From NCBI GenBank assembly GCA_947561395.2, contig OX387193.1, positions 35,290,255 through 35,354,254 on the forward strand: a stretch of 64,000 bases of DNA, read 5' to 3'. This stretch comes from Buxus sempervirens. Its lineage: Eukaryota > Streptophyta > Magnoliopsida > Buxales > Buxaceae. The notes under the pieces are model-generated. The model did no database searches, was not told where the DNA came from, and saw nothing but the letters and a program-made list of their open reading frames with translations. Made by a program: the position numbers and the translations under genes. This document shows, in pieces, positions 11,343 through 22,151 of the stretch; position 1 is the stretch's first letter; every line of letters begins with the position of its first letter.

Positions 11343-11873
11343 TGTAAAACCCCGAATTTTCAGCAAATAAATAAATAATAACTAAATCTAAATATTGGGT
11401 ATGTCTATAAACTTGTCAAAATAAATTAGAGAATAAACTTAGAAATCTCGGAAGAAATCGAGTGAGTAGATGTAAATTATCAAGGGAAGGGTATTTTGGC
11501 CAATTCATATTAATTATTGGTAAATAAATAAATATATTAATTAAGTTATTATTAGACTTGAGAAATAATGATAGATTTAAGTTGGGTTTAGATTGCCTAT
11601 TAATAATGATATTTATACCTTGATAAGTGGGATAAGGGCATAATGATAAATATAGTCGATTTGGAGCCTTAAGTTAAGGAGACAAGAATTCTATTGAAGG
11701 ATTTTAATTATAATTATAGAAGATCACAATGATAAGGGAGATCAGGAGAGTGGCGCAAAATCTGACCATTGGATCGTGGTAGATCGAGGTAAGAATTAAG
11801 TAAATCCGAAACTGTGTTCTAATTGCATTGTTGTCTAATGGGTGATGCATGTGTGTTGCGTAGGATTGTGGGG

Positions 11874-11881
11874 TATAAAAG
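11874..11881 (+). promoter_or_regulatory. TATA box of LTR M
   Basis: TATAAAAG occurs 531 bp into the LTR, about 250 bp before the predicted splice donor. Equivalent boxes occur in H (51428) and I (56941). Confidence 0.6.
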
Positions 11882-12121
11882 AATAGGGTTTATACCCTAG
11901 AGGAATGCTAAGCGTATATTCCATCGTATTGTATTTGGTTTGGGTATTAGACGGCCGAAGGAGAAAAACGAAAGGGAGAGAAAGACCGAAGAAGAAGAAG
12001 AGAAGAAGGAGAAGAAGGAACAGCTGTCTTGTGTTCTTCATCGCCTTAAGAGTGTTATTCTGTGTTTGAGAAGAGAAGAGGGCTTTCTGTTCAGAGGAAG
12101 AAGAAGAACTCGCACAATCAG

Positions 12122-14330
12122 GTAGGTAGCACCAAGTTTTAACGTTCGTTTTGTGTTCTTGAGATTGATCGAATCGTTTGCATGTTTTTATGATGTATCT
12201 ATATATCTTTAGTTTGTTAATCACTTTATATGTATGTTAGAATCATTTAGAACACGAAAAATCAGATTTTACACAGTCGAGTAGCTATTTTTGGGTGAGC
12301 GCTGACTTCTCTGCGCTCAGCGCTCTTGAGCGATCCTGAGCGCTTGTTCAAAAAAATATGAACGCCGAAGACCGCTTACTGACAGAAGGTTGGCGATCGA
12401 TTTTGAACTACCGCTAACCCTAGACCGCCTGAGCCACCATGAGCGGTCCTGAGCGCTCTAAACAGAAAATCCAATTTTTCGTATTTTAATCCCCATTTCA
12501 ATTCTAAACCATTTTTAATAAATTTTAATCATTACATAAGGTGTTTTAGGACCAAAATAATTTATCAAATACCCTGTTTTGGCAGAAAAATAAATAGGGA
12601 ATTATTTTGGGAAATTAGTTGCCTAAACTTGATCTTAAATAAGAAATTCTAAGTTCAATGCAGATAAACCTTTATAAATTAGAATAATTAATTAAGAGAC
12701 ATTAATTTATATATAAGCAACCAGATTTCTACAAATAGAGACTTTATATCAGAAACCCAACCCTGTTGAACTACCTTTGATAAATCTTAAGTACCAGGAC
12801 TAATAAGCTTCATTGGTAAAACTGTGAACCAGAAACTACCTTATCGACATTGGAGAAAGGACGCTATATACCTTTAGGCCTTATTTGTTAATTGAAGTGG
12901 TCTACTCTAAGTTTCTCTACTAAAATAACACATACCCTATTATACTATGTCACCACCCCTAAATTCTACCTGAACTTCTTATTAAATAGCAAGAACCATA
13001 TTATCCCTAGACTTACGTAAGTATCAAGTATCTTATTACACCTAAACTTTATTCTCTAAATTACTTTATAACTTTACATAACTTTTAATTATCACATAAC
13101 TAGACCAGGCCATTGTGATTACAAACTAATGAACTAAGTTTGGAACAAGACTTTGGATTAATGATTCAAACATGAATCAACAACAATATAAACAACAATG
13201 AAATACAAATTTCTGATATAATGGCTTGGTGGCCAGTTTTATTAATAACCTATTTGGTGGCAGAGATGTATTGATTATTACCTACTTGGTGGCAGAGATT
13301 ATTACCCGCTTGGTGGCAAAGACCTATACCCGCTTGGTGGCGGAGACCCTTAACCCGCTTGGTGGCGGAGACCTTAACCCGCTTGGTGGCGGAGACCCAA
13401 CCTGCTTGGTGGCAAAGATAACCCACTTGGTGGTGAAGACTCAACCTGCTTGGTGGCAGAGATTACCCGCTTGGTGGCGGAGATACCCGCTTGGTGGCGG
13501 AGACATTACCTGCTTGGTGGCGGAGACATTACCTCATGCGGGAGAGATTTATTATCTCTTGTGGGGCAAATGTATTTCCAATGGATTGCATCCTATAGGA
13601 GAGGTACCTCATGTGGGGAAGATGTGATTATGCGTGATTGCATCCCACATGGAGGATGGGTGTGTGAGTTATCACTGGAAGGTGAGGAAGCTATCTCCTA
13701 CGGTAGAGGTAGATGCTATATGTTCACATCCTACGGTAGAGTTATGCTGTCTCCTGCAGGGGGTACCTATAGTCTTAGAGATGTGCATTCTCCTGCGGCA
13801 TGTGTGGATACTATGTGTTTACGTCCTGCAGTAGAGGTAGGCTACTACCTGAAGGTTGGTTTTATTACTGATACAATGATTGATTCGCCGATTGATGGGT
13901 TGTCTTAGATAGATCTGACAAGATTGTTTATTTAAAAGGAAATATTGAAATGTCATAATTGAACAGAACTGCTATGATTAAATGTGAACTATTAAAGTGG
14001 AATATTATTAGATCATGAATAAGATGTAGAATTGTTCATAGGAAAACACTAATTGAAATAAATTAGAAATCATGGGAATGTGGTTTATAATACATGGTCC
14101 TTTAAATTGAAATGAAATGCACATGATTAACTTCCTTTAATTCGGGCACCGGTTCAGTGTTTGTTTTGTATCGTGATTATTCGTTTATCTTATTGACCGT
14201 AATTACTTGTTTATTTTACCGAGCATGAAACCACTGTTATTTTTTATATATATATAAACTGTTTTTCCTCATGCATGTGTTACCTACTGAGATATTCATA
14301 TCTCACCATACTTCATATTTTATTTTTCAG
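12122..14330 (+). other. Predicted intron inside LTR M
   Basis: The donor is CAG/GTAGGTAGCAC and the acceptor is TATTTTTCAG/GT. The segment GTGTTACCTAC at 14277-14287 can pair with all 11 donor bases, one pair being G-U. One base later comes the hairpin GAGATATTCATATCTC (14289-14304), 26 nt before the acceptor. The intron would remove the tandem array and the GC-rich cluster. No transcript data are available here. Confidence 0.5.
13226..13540 (+). repeat. 24-bp tandem array in LTR M
   Basis: Thirteen or so imperfect units are built on CGCTTGGTGGCGGAGAC, with spacers of varied length. Related decayed units with CCTGCGG/CCTACGG continue to ~13830. It is homologous to the array in LTR N in the opposite orientation. 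The long open frames here are repeat artefacts. Confidence 0.82.
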
Positions 14331-14685
14331 GTCATCTTGGAGAGGACGCCACGAGTTAAACTGATAGTGGGTTGAAGTCTAGAAAATCCAAATGAAAAGA
14401 GTAGGATAATTCTATATAGTTGTATTTATTTTATTGGAATCATAATAGATGATTTGGTAGGGTATTAAGAGTTAGTTAATTTGTAGTTGCCTTTCTTTTG
14501 ATTAATTGATGCAATAGGATGATCCATGTTCAAATGAATAATTTAAGCTTCCTAGCACTCTGATAAATCTTAGTTCTTTATTTCTCTATCTTTTGAGCTG
14601 ATTGTAATGTACCACAAGTTAATGCCTTGATCCGAGTAAAAAAAAATGAAAAAAAAATGACCCGGATTCGGGGCGTTACAAGAAT

Positions 14686-15748
14686 GATGAATGGATTCCG
14701 ATTGTGAATGTTCTCCTCTGCTAAAAACCTAGACCTCCTTAGCAGCCACCCTTCTGATTCGATAAACTTACTTTTGGGGTGGTATTAACCCTACGCTCCC
14801 GTGGCTTGCTGGGGAAAGCAGGGTAAACCCATCTCCCCAGGTTTTTGGATTCCTTAGTGCTACTGGTTTCTTGCCGTGGTACACGATGGGTCTGGTACTT
14901 GGCTCAGACCCTTGTAGGCAGATGCCTCGGGCTGGGTATCCTTCCCCACCTATTACTTCTGAAAACCAATGTGAATGTGAATGTGAATGGAGAAGTAAAA
15001 GGTAAAAATAATTTAAAACCCAAGAGTCCATCAGGGGCAGCAACCCCCGTCTTTTTGCATCAAACTGAGTGAGCCCTAGACCATGGGCTATCTTACCCCT
15101 AACTCAGGGAGCCAACCCAATTTTGATTAGGGGTGCCACCCCGGTTGCATGCATTTGAGTCCTATGAGTCGTGGGCCTTGACCTATTGAGTCCGCTGGAA
15201 GCACCCTAAGTCCTAGTCGGCCTTTTGAACAGATGAAAGCCGGCCAGATCAGACAGTCAGACAGAAACAGGCCAAATCAAAATAGAGGCACAAAACCCTA
15301 GATTTAGGAACTTGGCCTGCCTGCCTTGAAGCAAACACGTACCCTCCTTTTGAGCTCCCAACAGCCCTGAAGGTGATTTCTTTGCAGATTTTTGTAATTA
15401 TTGTAAATTTCGCCCTCGATGGCAAGTTGTAAATATTTTGTTGTGGTCTGACACCAGGGACAGATGAAAGAGCAAATGAAAGAAAAGGTTGATTGGGATT
15501 TAGACGTGCTTCCTTTACACAAGTATGTCTAGGAGTCGCACCTTAAGTGGTGCAAACCCTCTAGGATCACACACGTTTGTGTGTTTGCATTTAATTTCTC
15601 TAAGTCTGCTCATGGCTTTAGTTAATCTTGCTAAACTGCTGAAATGATGATTTAATTTCTGCACTTTCTTATGCATGCCTTAGACTAATTAAGAGTTTTG
15701 GCATATAAAAAACCCTAATTGACTTGGGATTAAGATCGGGTAGTCGGC
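14686..15748 (+). mobile_element. Leader of element R, second part
   Basis: Noncoding sequence leads to ORF1. GAGTCGTGGGCCTTGACC near 15167 recurs as GAGTCATGGGCCTTAAA near 47691 inside LTR G, suggesting G carries Tat internal sequence. A short (GTGAAT)n tract occurs at 14970-14988. No gene is supported. Confidence 0.5.
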
Positions 15749-16190
15749 ATGGCATCTTCGTCCTCGACTGAGAGAGTCCGTTTCCCTAGGATAAAGAAGT
15801 GTGCCTTCGACACACCTTGGATCCATTCTTGGACAAAGCAGCTTCGAGGGGATGATCAAATTGGGTGGGAGCACAAATACCATATGGGACAAACCTTGTC
15901 TCTGTTAAATGTGCCAATCAACTGGGATATGATCCAAGCAGCTTTGCTTTTCTGGGATCCTCAGTTGTTAGTGTTTAAATTCGGGATCAATGAGTTGACC
16001 CATACAATTGAGGAATATGACCTATTCCTTCGATTTTCGCGACCTTGGAGAACCAGCTTAGCCAAATCTCAAGGATGGTTACAAGAATGAAGCTTGTACT
16101 TTCTTTGGCCTACCCAGAGGGGAATTCCAGACCTTAGGAGGTGACCAAGCATTCACAAGAGTCTCCAAAACCTTCCTGGCAGAAAAAATA
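15749..16190 (+). pseudogene. Element R ORF1, N-terminal part (plant-mobile-domain-like)
   Basis: The ORF starts at ATG (MASSSSTERVRFPR) and contains LLFWDPQLLVFKFG and ELTHTIEEYDLFL. These match the W.P....F.F...E..PTLEEY motif of the plant mobile domain ORF carried by many Tat/Ogre retrotransposons. A +1 frameshift between about 16030 and 16076 moves the frame, which then continues NEACTFFGLPRGEFQTLGG up to 16190. There solo LTR K interrupts it. The function of this ORF in Tat elements is uncertain; a gag-like or accessory role is possible. It cannot be active here. Confidence 0.7.
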
Positions 16191-18319
16191 TGTAACGCCC
16201 TAGATCCGTGTTGTTCATTAAAGATATAACACGTCTCACAGAGGGTTAGGTAAGGATCCAAAATAAGTGTGATCGCTGGATAATCACATAATTAATACCA
16301 TATCAGAGTGCATAGTTAATTCTTATCTAAGAAGTCCAAAATAATCTTTAATTAAAATCAAACGATTCCACATCAACTACTTTATTACATTTCCTAAAAT
16401 CAAATGAGTCAAAGTTCCAATCTAAAATAAACATACTAGTCTATGGATTGTAGTAATAGTCTTCCTCCCTATATGTATTAGTCGGATCTACCCCAGTAGG
16501 CGCCTCACCATGAGTATCTGAAAACAAAACAAAAACAAACGGAATGAGATACGAATATCTCAGCGAATAGCATATGCATGCAAAAATAGTTATCAACAGT
16601 TATAAACATGCCTCGATAAATAACCAACACCAATACATCAATAGAGATAAATTCGAAATGGAAATCCAGAAGTCTAATAATAGTTCACATCAAATATCAA
16701 CCACAGTACCGATAAATCAACGAAAGGTCAATGTCATGCATATTGCTTAAATTGGTTAATTCACATGCCAAGGAGACATTCCACACCTCCATGTACACAG
16801 TTCCGGCCTACTTAGGGTTTCGGACACTCTGAAATGACGGCCTACTTAGGGTATCGTCATCCAATGCCGGCCTACTCAGGGTATCGGCATTGACAACCAG
16901 GTCTACTCAGGGTATCTGGCTGCTCTACACCGGTTGTGGCAACACACAAGGCCATGCAATTACCCCAACAAACAATACCATCACATTACTAAGCTCAACA
17001 TGGATCCAAGGGAAGCTAAACCAAAACCAAAATAACAATTTCATATAACTTAGTATTTGCAAAACAATAAACCCACACCAATTACCATCATGTGTATCCC
17101 AATACACTCATCACAAGTCATTCCAACCAGAACAGGAACTCATGTAATTTCAGTAGGTATCCCAACCCCAAAACAACAAACCTCATCAGCAGTAAAATCC
17201 TCTTACTCACACAAGAAATTTACAATACTATTCAGCCCTTTGATATCAAACAAATCTAGATTAAACAAATCCATAATCAGAAGACAAATATAATACATAA
17301 ACCAAACTAAGTCATTAACTTATAGTGTCATGAACAACAAATAACCTACACAGATTCCTTCAATTCACACTTCGGAAACTTATAGAAATACCTAGAATTT
17401 GATTTAATGCTCTTCCAATTTTTTTGAACAAATATAATATTTCTAATATCCTAATCTAGTCTTTGGGTAAGAGGTTGAAGTCTCAAAGTATCAAAAATTG
17501 GCTTGGATTGGTCAAACACAACTTTCGGCAGGTTTTAGGGGGTGCGCTGACCTCTGGCGCTTGGTGCGAGGTCGGCCCCAACTCGGCGCATACCCAATCA
17601 GTGTCTCGCGCGGACTAAAAGTAGTTGGCGCAAGGTCGGCGAGAACTCGGCGAATCAAAATCAATCCCGCGCTGAGCTGCCGCTGAGGTAATATGGTTGG
17701 CGGCAACTCGGTGGATCCGACCCTCGAAACGTGACTCTCTGTTAACCCTAGATCTCCATGACTGACCATATTTTTGACCTCTGTAACTACTTTTCTATGG
17801 TTCTACCATCCCCAAAACACTTTTAAACATGATTCGGATTTAATCTAAACAACTTTATATCACGACCTGAATCTCATCGAATAACTCACGCTCGAAACTA
17901 TGTTATTCAGCAACCATGCTTCAAGGCTAAACTATTAGATCAAAACCAAAACACCGGATTAAAACGATGCCACTCACCTCTTATACGCTTAACCCCTTGC
18001 ACTACAACTCCTACGATAGCAGGTCCAACATTCGATCTCCTTTTCACACGATGACATTCTGAACTCTCTGAGTGACTAGGAACCACACGTCGGCTTCTCT
18101 CCAAAACCCTAGAACTCCAGCCGAAATCTCCTTCAACTCAAGTATGCGAAAACCTATGAAACTAAATACCTTAAGTATTTATACTTACCCAATATACTTT
18201 GCCGCTCGACGAATTTTGAAACCCCTGATTTAGTGCACGCTCCCCCACCAAGTTTCCCTACATACACAGCTTATTAATTTTTCACAAATAATAATCATGT
18301 AGAAAATTGGGGTTTTACA
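16191..18319 (-). mobile_element. Solo LTR K (family 1), inserted in R ORF1
   Basis: The 2129-bp element is flanked by a perfect AAATA duplication. On the reverse strand it starts TGTAAAACCCCAATTTTC at 18319 and ends GATCTAGGGCGTTACA at 16191. It contains a TATAAATA box (18183-18176), predicted donor (17977), GC-rich GCGCAAGGTCGGCG cluster (17530-17720), ATGGATCCA motif (17000), GGCCTACTTAGGGTTTCGG-type repeats (16805-16915), hairpin and acceptor. Confidence 0.92.
16518..17977 (-). other. Predicted intron inside LTR K
   Basis: The reverse-strand donor is GAG/GTGAGTGGCAT and the acceptor is GTTTTGTTTTCAG. ATGCTATTCGC (16573-16563) can pair with all 11 donor bases using three G-U pairs. This includes an A-U pair where other copies have G-C. 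The hairpin GAGATATTCGTATCTC (16561-16546) has a UUCG loop. Confidence 0.5.
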
Positions 18320-18324
18320 AAATA

Positions 18325-18907
18325 AGAAACAAAAAGCAGAAAAGACCTCATGTTTGGTGGGATACCTTCACCCTCGTGGTTTTGTCGCAGATCTTTTTTC
18401 CAACTGAAGGAGACACCATTAATTTGGCCCTCATGGAAATTGTGGACCAACTCCGGGCGGGATACTGAATTGTGCCACTAGTCCAGGCCCAATTGTATCA
18501 TGCCTTGACTATGACCAAGAACAGAACTAGGAGGTTTCAGGGGTGTGCTCCTCTCATACATATCTGGCTTCAGGACCACCTGATGGTTGCTGAGTCCATT
18601 AGTCCGTAGTATGGGTTTGTCTGTGATAATGTCACTCCGGATGGCTCGAAGAGAGATCAGACCAGACTTGCCCACTCGTGAGGATTGGTTCAACCACTTT
18701 CTCCAGCTGAATGGAGAAACGGATATTAGATGGTGGGGCACATTCAACTTCACCTACGCCCCCATCTTGGCTTTCAGAAAGAGAAGTTGCCTAGCTTTGA
18801 TAGGTTTAACCTATGCCGTGTCATACTATCCGATCCGAGTTCTGAGACAGTTTGGGAAGTCTAAGGGGATACCGATCAAAAACGATGCGAGCGACTTGAC
18901 TGGCCCG
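18325..18907 (+). pseudogene. Element R ORF1, central part
   Basis: After K is removed the frame continues with HVWWDTFTLVVLSQIFFPTE, typical of the plant mobile domain core. It then has an in-frame stop after RAGY, a frameshift near 18605, and WFNHFLQLNGETDIRWW. It ends at DASDLTGP, where LTR L inserted. With L removed, the next codons continue in frame at 20586. Lesions show the ORF was already decaying. Confidence 0.65.
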
Positions 18908-20580
18908 TGATAAGTCATGAAAATACCACATTATAGCACATTAATTTCATGACTTATCTGGTTTTATTTCATATTTAATTCCCAATTTTACTTAGAAATT
19001 GTCAAAGTCTTTCATCTTTGCATTTTATTTTCATTGTCTAAATTGTGCCTAATTTGTTGATGTCGAGATACTCTTGGTGGTTATAGAAGTCACGGTTCAA
19101 ACGGCGTAACATTCGGAGTCAAATTGCAGAAGTTATGATCAGCGTTCGCTGGCCGTTCGACTGTCATTTGAACGTTGGTGTTCTGCAGAGAAACCCGAGA
19201 GTAGCGTTCGCTGGCCGTTCGACTGTCGTTTGAATGTTAGTGTTCTACAGAGAAACCCGAGAGTAACGTTCGCTGGCCGTTCGAACGTTGGTGTTCTGCA
19301 GAGAAACCCGAGAGTAGCGTTCGCTGGCTGTTCGCTTGTTGTTCGAACGTTAGTGTTCTACAGAGAAACCTGAAAGCAGCGTTCGCTGACCGTTCGATGA
19401 ACGTTCGAACAAGAGAAGAGGAAATAGTTGTTTGACTTGAACGTTCGACCCGCGTTCGACTGTCGTTCGAACGTTCAAGTAGTAAAAACTGTTGTAAAAT
19501 TCCGAACTTTGCGGATTTGTTTCCTTTTGCTGGGGGATCTTCTTCTAACTTTTAGGAGGATTTTAAGGGGTTTCTAAGAGAGGAGATTAGGTCATTTTTG
19601 GACTTCTAAAGTCATGGATATACAAGAAAAGAAAGTTCTCTTTTCCTTAGGTGTGTTTTCTTGTTTGAAGGAAAGTTTCTATTTTCTCTTAAAGAAACTT
19701 TTGGCAAGCTTATGGGATTCCTATAAAGGAGAGAGCTGGAACGTGAGAAAGAGGGCTGAAGTTGGGAACGTGAGAAGGAAGCTGGAACATCAAGAGGTCA
19801 GAGTTTGGATCATCATTAGTTTATTTCTTCTCTTTTCTTCTCTTTCTTTTATTATACTCTGTTTTTGATGGTTGTTCTTAGTTCAATCATGAACTAACTT
19901 TTATTACTAAGGCTTTGATGTAATCTAAACATGATGTTTTGATTCTGAATATTATTGCTAATGAATTTATGATTCATTCTTTGAGTATTTTATTATTGTG
20001 CTTAACCCAATTGAGTACTTGATCACCATTCAATTGTATTTGGTAGTTGTATTGAGACCGAGAGGAGATATACAATTTTAGTTCCTGTGATAAAATACCA
20101 TATTCTACATGTTGATAGAGATATTGGCATGGTTTATGTAGCTTTGTGTTTTTGTACATGAAAGTCCACAGATCTTAATGTGCCTTGTTGCTTTTAAATT
20201 CACATAGAGATATCGTGAGTTATCTTGGGGAGGTAAGTTCGTTGGTGCTCGAGAGAGACCATTGGACAGACTAGGGATTTTCGTTTTCAAATTGGATTTT
20301 AAAATTCAGTAGCATGTGTATTCAAGAGTTAATTCAGATTGGTTTATGAGGAAATCAAATGCCTTAGTATTTTTAATCTCTTATTGAATCTTACTCTTAT
20401 ATTTTCTTAGTTAATAATTTTAATTGCTAGTTAAACACCCATCTCACTTTTTGATTATCCAAATAGAATTTAGGATAGTAATTTCAGTATTTAGTAGCTA
20501 CAATTCCGTGTGGGTTCGACACTCTATTTCATCACTTTATTACTTGTTACGAATTCGTGCATTTGCAAAAAAGTACATCA
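18908..20580 (+). mobile_element. Solo LTR L (third LTR family), inserted in R ORF1
   Basis: The 1673-bp element starts TGATAAGTCATGAAAATAC, ends AAGTACATCA, and has a perfect GCCCG duplication. It lacks the family 1 and 2 hallmarks. It holds a 62-bp tandem array (19141-19440) and a TATAAAGG box at 19722. The first 50 bases contain an inverted repeat of TGATAAGTCATGAAA and TTTCATGACTTATC. I cannot assign its lineage with certainty; Ty3/Gypsy is likely. Confidence 0.88.
19141..19440 (+). repeat. 62-bp tandem array in LTR L
   Basis: Five units begin with AGCGTTCGCTGGCCGTTCG at 19141, 19203, 19265, 19316 and 19378. Spacing is 62, 62, 51 and 62 bp; the third unit lost 11 bp. Each carries GTTCGAACG or GTTTGAACG palindromes. 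Confidence 0.85.
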
Positions 20581-20585
20581 GCCCG

Positions 20586-20996
20586 CTTACGCATGAGCTG
20601 AAGAAGCATTTCTTGAAAGAATGGCAGAATGTGCGCAAACTCCAGGAAGACATCTTCTCTGGTTCCCACTTTCGTGACTACGAATAGTGGATAGCTCGGG
20701 AATCCGGCCTCGATGGCCCCCCACCTCTTTTTTCCGTCGCTTCTAGTGACTTTCTAGTTCCACCCCCTGATGCATATAGGGATAGGGTGGCTGAACTATG
20801 GGAATCTCATTCTCGAATTCATCGTGCATACGTGAATTCTGAACGTGAAAATAGGCAGGCCAATGAGGCCCTTCAGCAAGAAATGGAACTTGTGCGCAAG
20901 CGCGCAGAGGAGGACCGACGTCTGCGGAACAAGCTTTTGCGTGCTTTGAGAAGACGAGATGTGTCCTCCCACTATGATGATGACCAGCCTAGCTAG
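20586..20996 (+). pseudogene. Element R ORF1, C-terminal coiled-coil part
   Basis: The frame resumes as LTHELKKHFLKEWQNV, hits one stop (TAG near 20686), and continues WIARESGLDG. It ends with a highly charged helix rich in E, R, K and Q (for example ENRQANEALQQEMELVRK) that should form a coiled coil. The terminal stop follows DDDQPS at 20996. Such coiled coils commonly end this ORF type in Tat elements. Confidence 0.68.
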
Positions 20997-21392
20997 GTCT
21001 TGGTTTGGTTGTAATTTTTGAACATGATGATCTATTGTAAATCTTGATGTTAACTTTCCAGTTGTTGTAATTTTCAAGCATGAAATTTTCTTTGAATCCA
21101 ATATCTTGTGTTGAATCTAATCTGCTAATTAATGATGTAAATGAAAAAATTGAAGTCCTCCATAGGCAAATCAGCCTCGAGCGGCCACCTTTGTTAATCT
21201 CGGTCAATGAAACCACTGGTTCTTTTTGAAATCGGTCCCTGACGGACTACTCTTGACAGTTGCAAAAATTGGTCGATGAGACCACTTGAATCAAAATCCT
21301 AAAACCCAGCAAGTGTTCTAAACCTTGAGCACCCAAGCCTTTGAGCTCAGATCACACTCGTTTGTATCTTTTTCAAGATCATTCGGTCAGCC
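20997..21392 (+). mobile_element. Element R noncoding region after ORF1
   Basis: AT-rich then mixed sequence without a credible ORF. It leads directly into the 144-bp tandem repeats. I see no gene here. Confidence 0.5.
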
Positions 21393-21970
21393 TTTTGGGG
21401 CACTAAAGCCGCTGGTGATTAAACCGGAGATTGGTGGAGGATTGTCTTGGCATAGCATAACCCTAGTGAGGCGCCGAAGTCAATGGTGTTGAAACTAGCG
21501 ACTAGCAAAGGCACGCCCGGGTATCACTAGTCGAAGTTTTGGGGCACTGAAGCCACCGGTGATTAAACCGGAGATTGGTGGAGGATCGTCCTGACATAGC
21601 ATACCCCTAGTGAGGTGCTGAAGTCAATGGTGTTTAAACCAGCGACTAGCTAAGGCACGCCCGAGTATCACTAGCCGAAGTTTTGGGGCACTGAAGCCGC
21701 CGGTGATTAAACCGGAGATTGGTGAAGGATCATCTTGGCATAATATACCCCTAGTGAGGCACCGAAGTCAATGGTGTTTAAACCAGTGACTAGCTAAGGC
21801 ACACGCGGGTATCACTAGCTGAAGTTTTGGGGCACTAAAGCCGCCGGTGATTAAACCAAAGAGTGGCCGAGGATCTGTCTGGCATGGCCTTCCCCTTTGT
21901 GAGGCATCAAAGTCAATGGTGAATAAACCAACGACTAGCTAAGGCACACTCGGGAACTACTAGCCGAAGT
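21393..21970 (+). repeat. 144-bp tandem repeats in element R
   Basis: Four units begin TTTTGGGGCACTRAAGCC at 21393, 21537, 21681 and 21825, exactly 144 bp apart. Each contains GGTGATTAAACCGGAGATTGG and GACTAGCTAAGGCACGC. The fifth start near 21969 has diverged to GTTGGGTGCCC. Tandem repeats in this position are common in Tat/Ogre elements. Confidence 0.9.
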
Positions 21971-22151
21971 TGGGTGCCCGGGAACTGGAGATTGGCTGAG
22001 GCACGCCTGGGTGCTGCTTTTCAGCTCACCCCCTGCGGAGACCCTGCATGGTCCAGCCCCGTGATACTGAGCTCAAAAAAACCCCCCTTAAAATTGAAGG
22101 TTCTCTTTCCTTGCCAAGATGGCTCAGAAAATTCAGATTTTGGGGGATTTT
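21971..22151. other. Residual element R sequence, nothing identified
   Basis: The stretch contains a decayed repeat unit and T/C-rich sequence. I see no gene or signal. Confidence 0.4.

Larger units (their letters stand above)
11343..14680 (+). mobile_element. Solo LTR M (family 1), inserted in the R leader
   Basis: The element is 3338 bp with a perfect AGAAT duplication. It starts TGTAAAACCCCGAATTTTC and ends GGATTCGGGGCGTTACA. In order it holds a TATA box (11874), a short purine-rich leader, a predicted donor (12122), a GC-rich GCGCTC/GAGCG cluster (12298-12460), a 24-bp tandem array (13226-13540), a hairpin (14289) and a predicted acceptor (14330). It is the longest and best preserved member of the M/N subfamily. 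Confidence 0.92.

Noticed and set aside
11940..12125. Lys/Glu-rich open frame after the LTR M TATA box
   Set aside because: It is a purine-rich untranslated leader, seen with different sequence in C, V and H; codon content is explained by composition.
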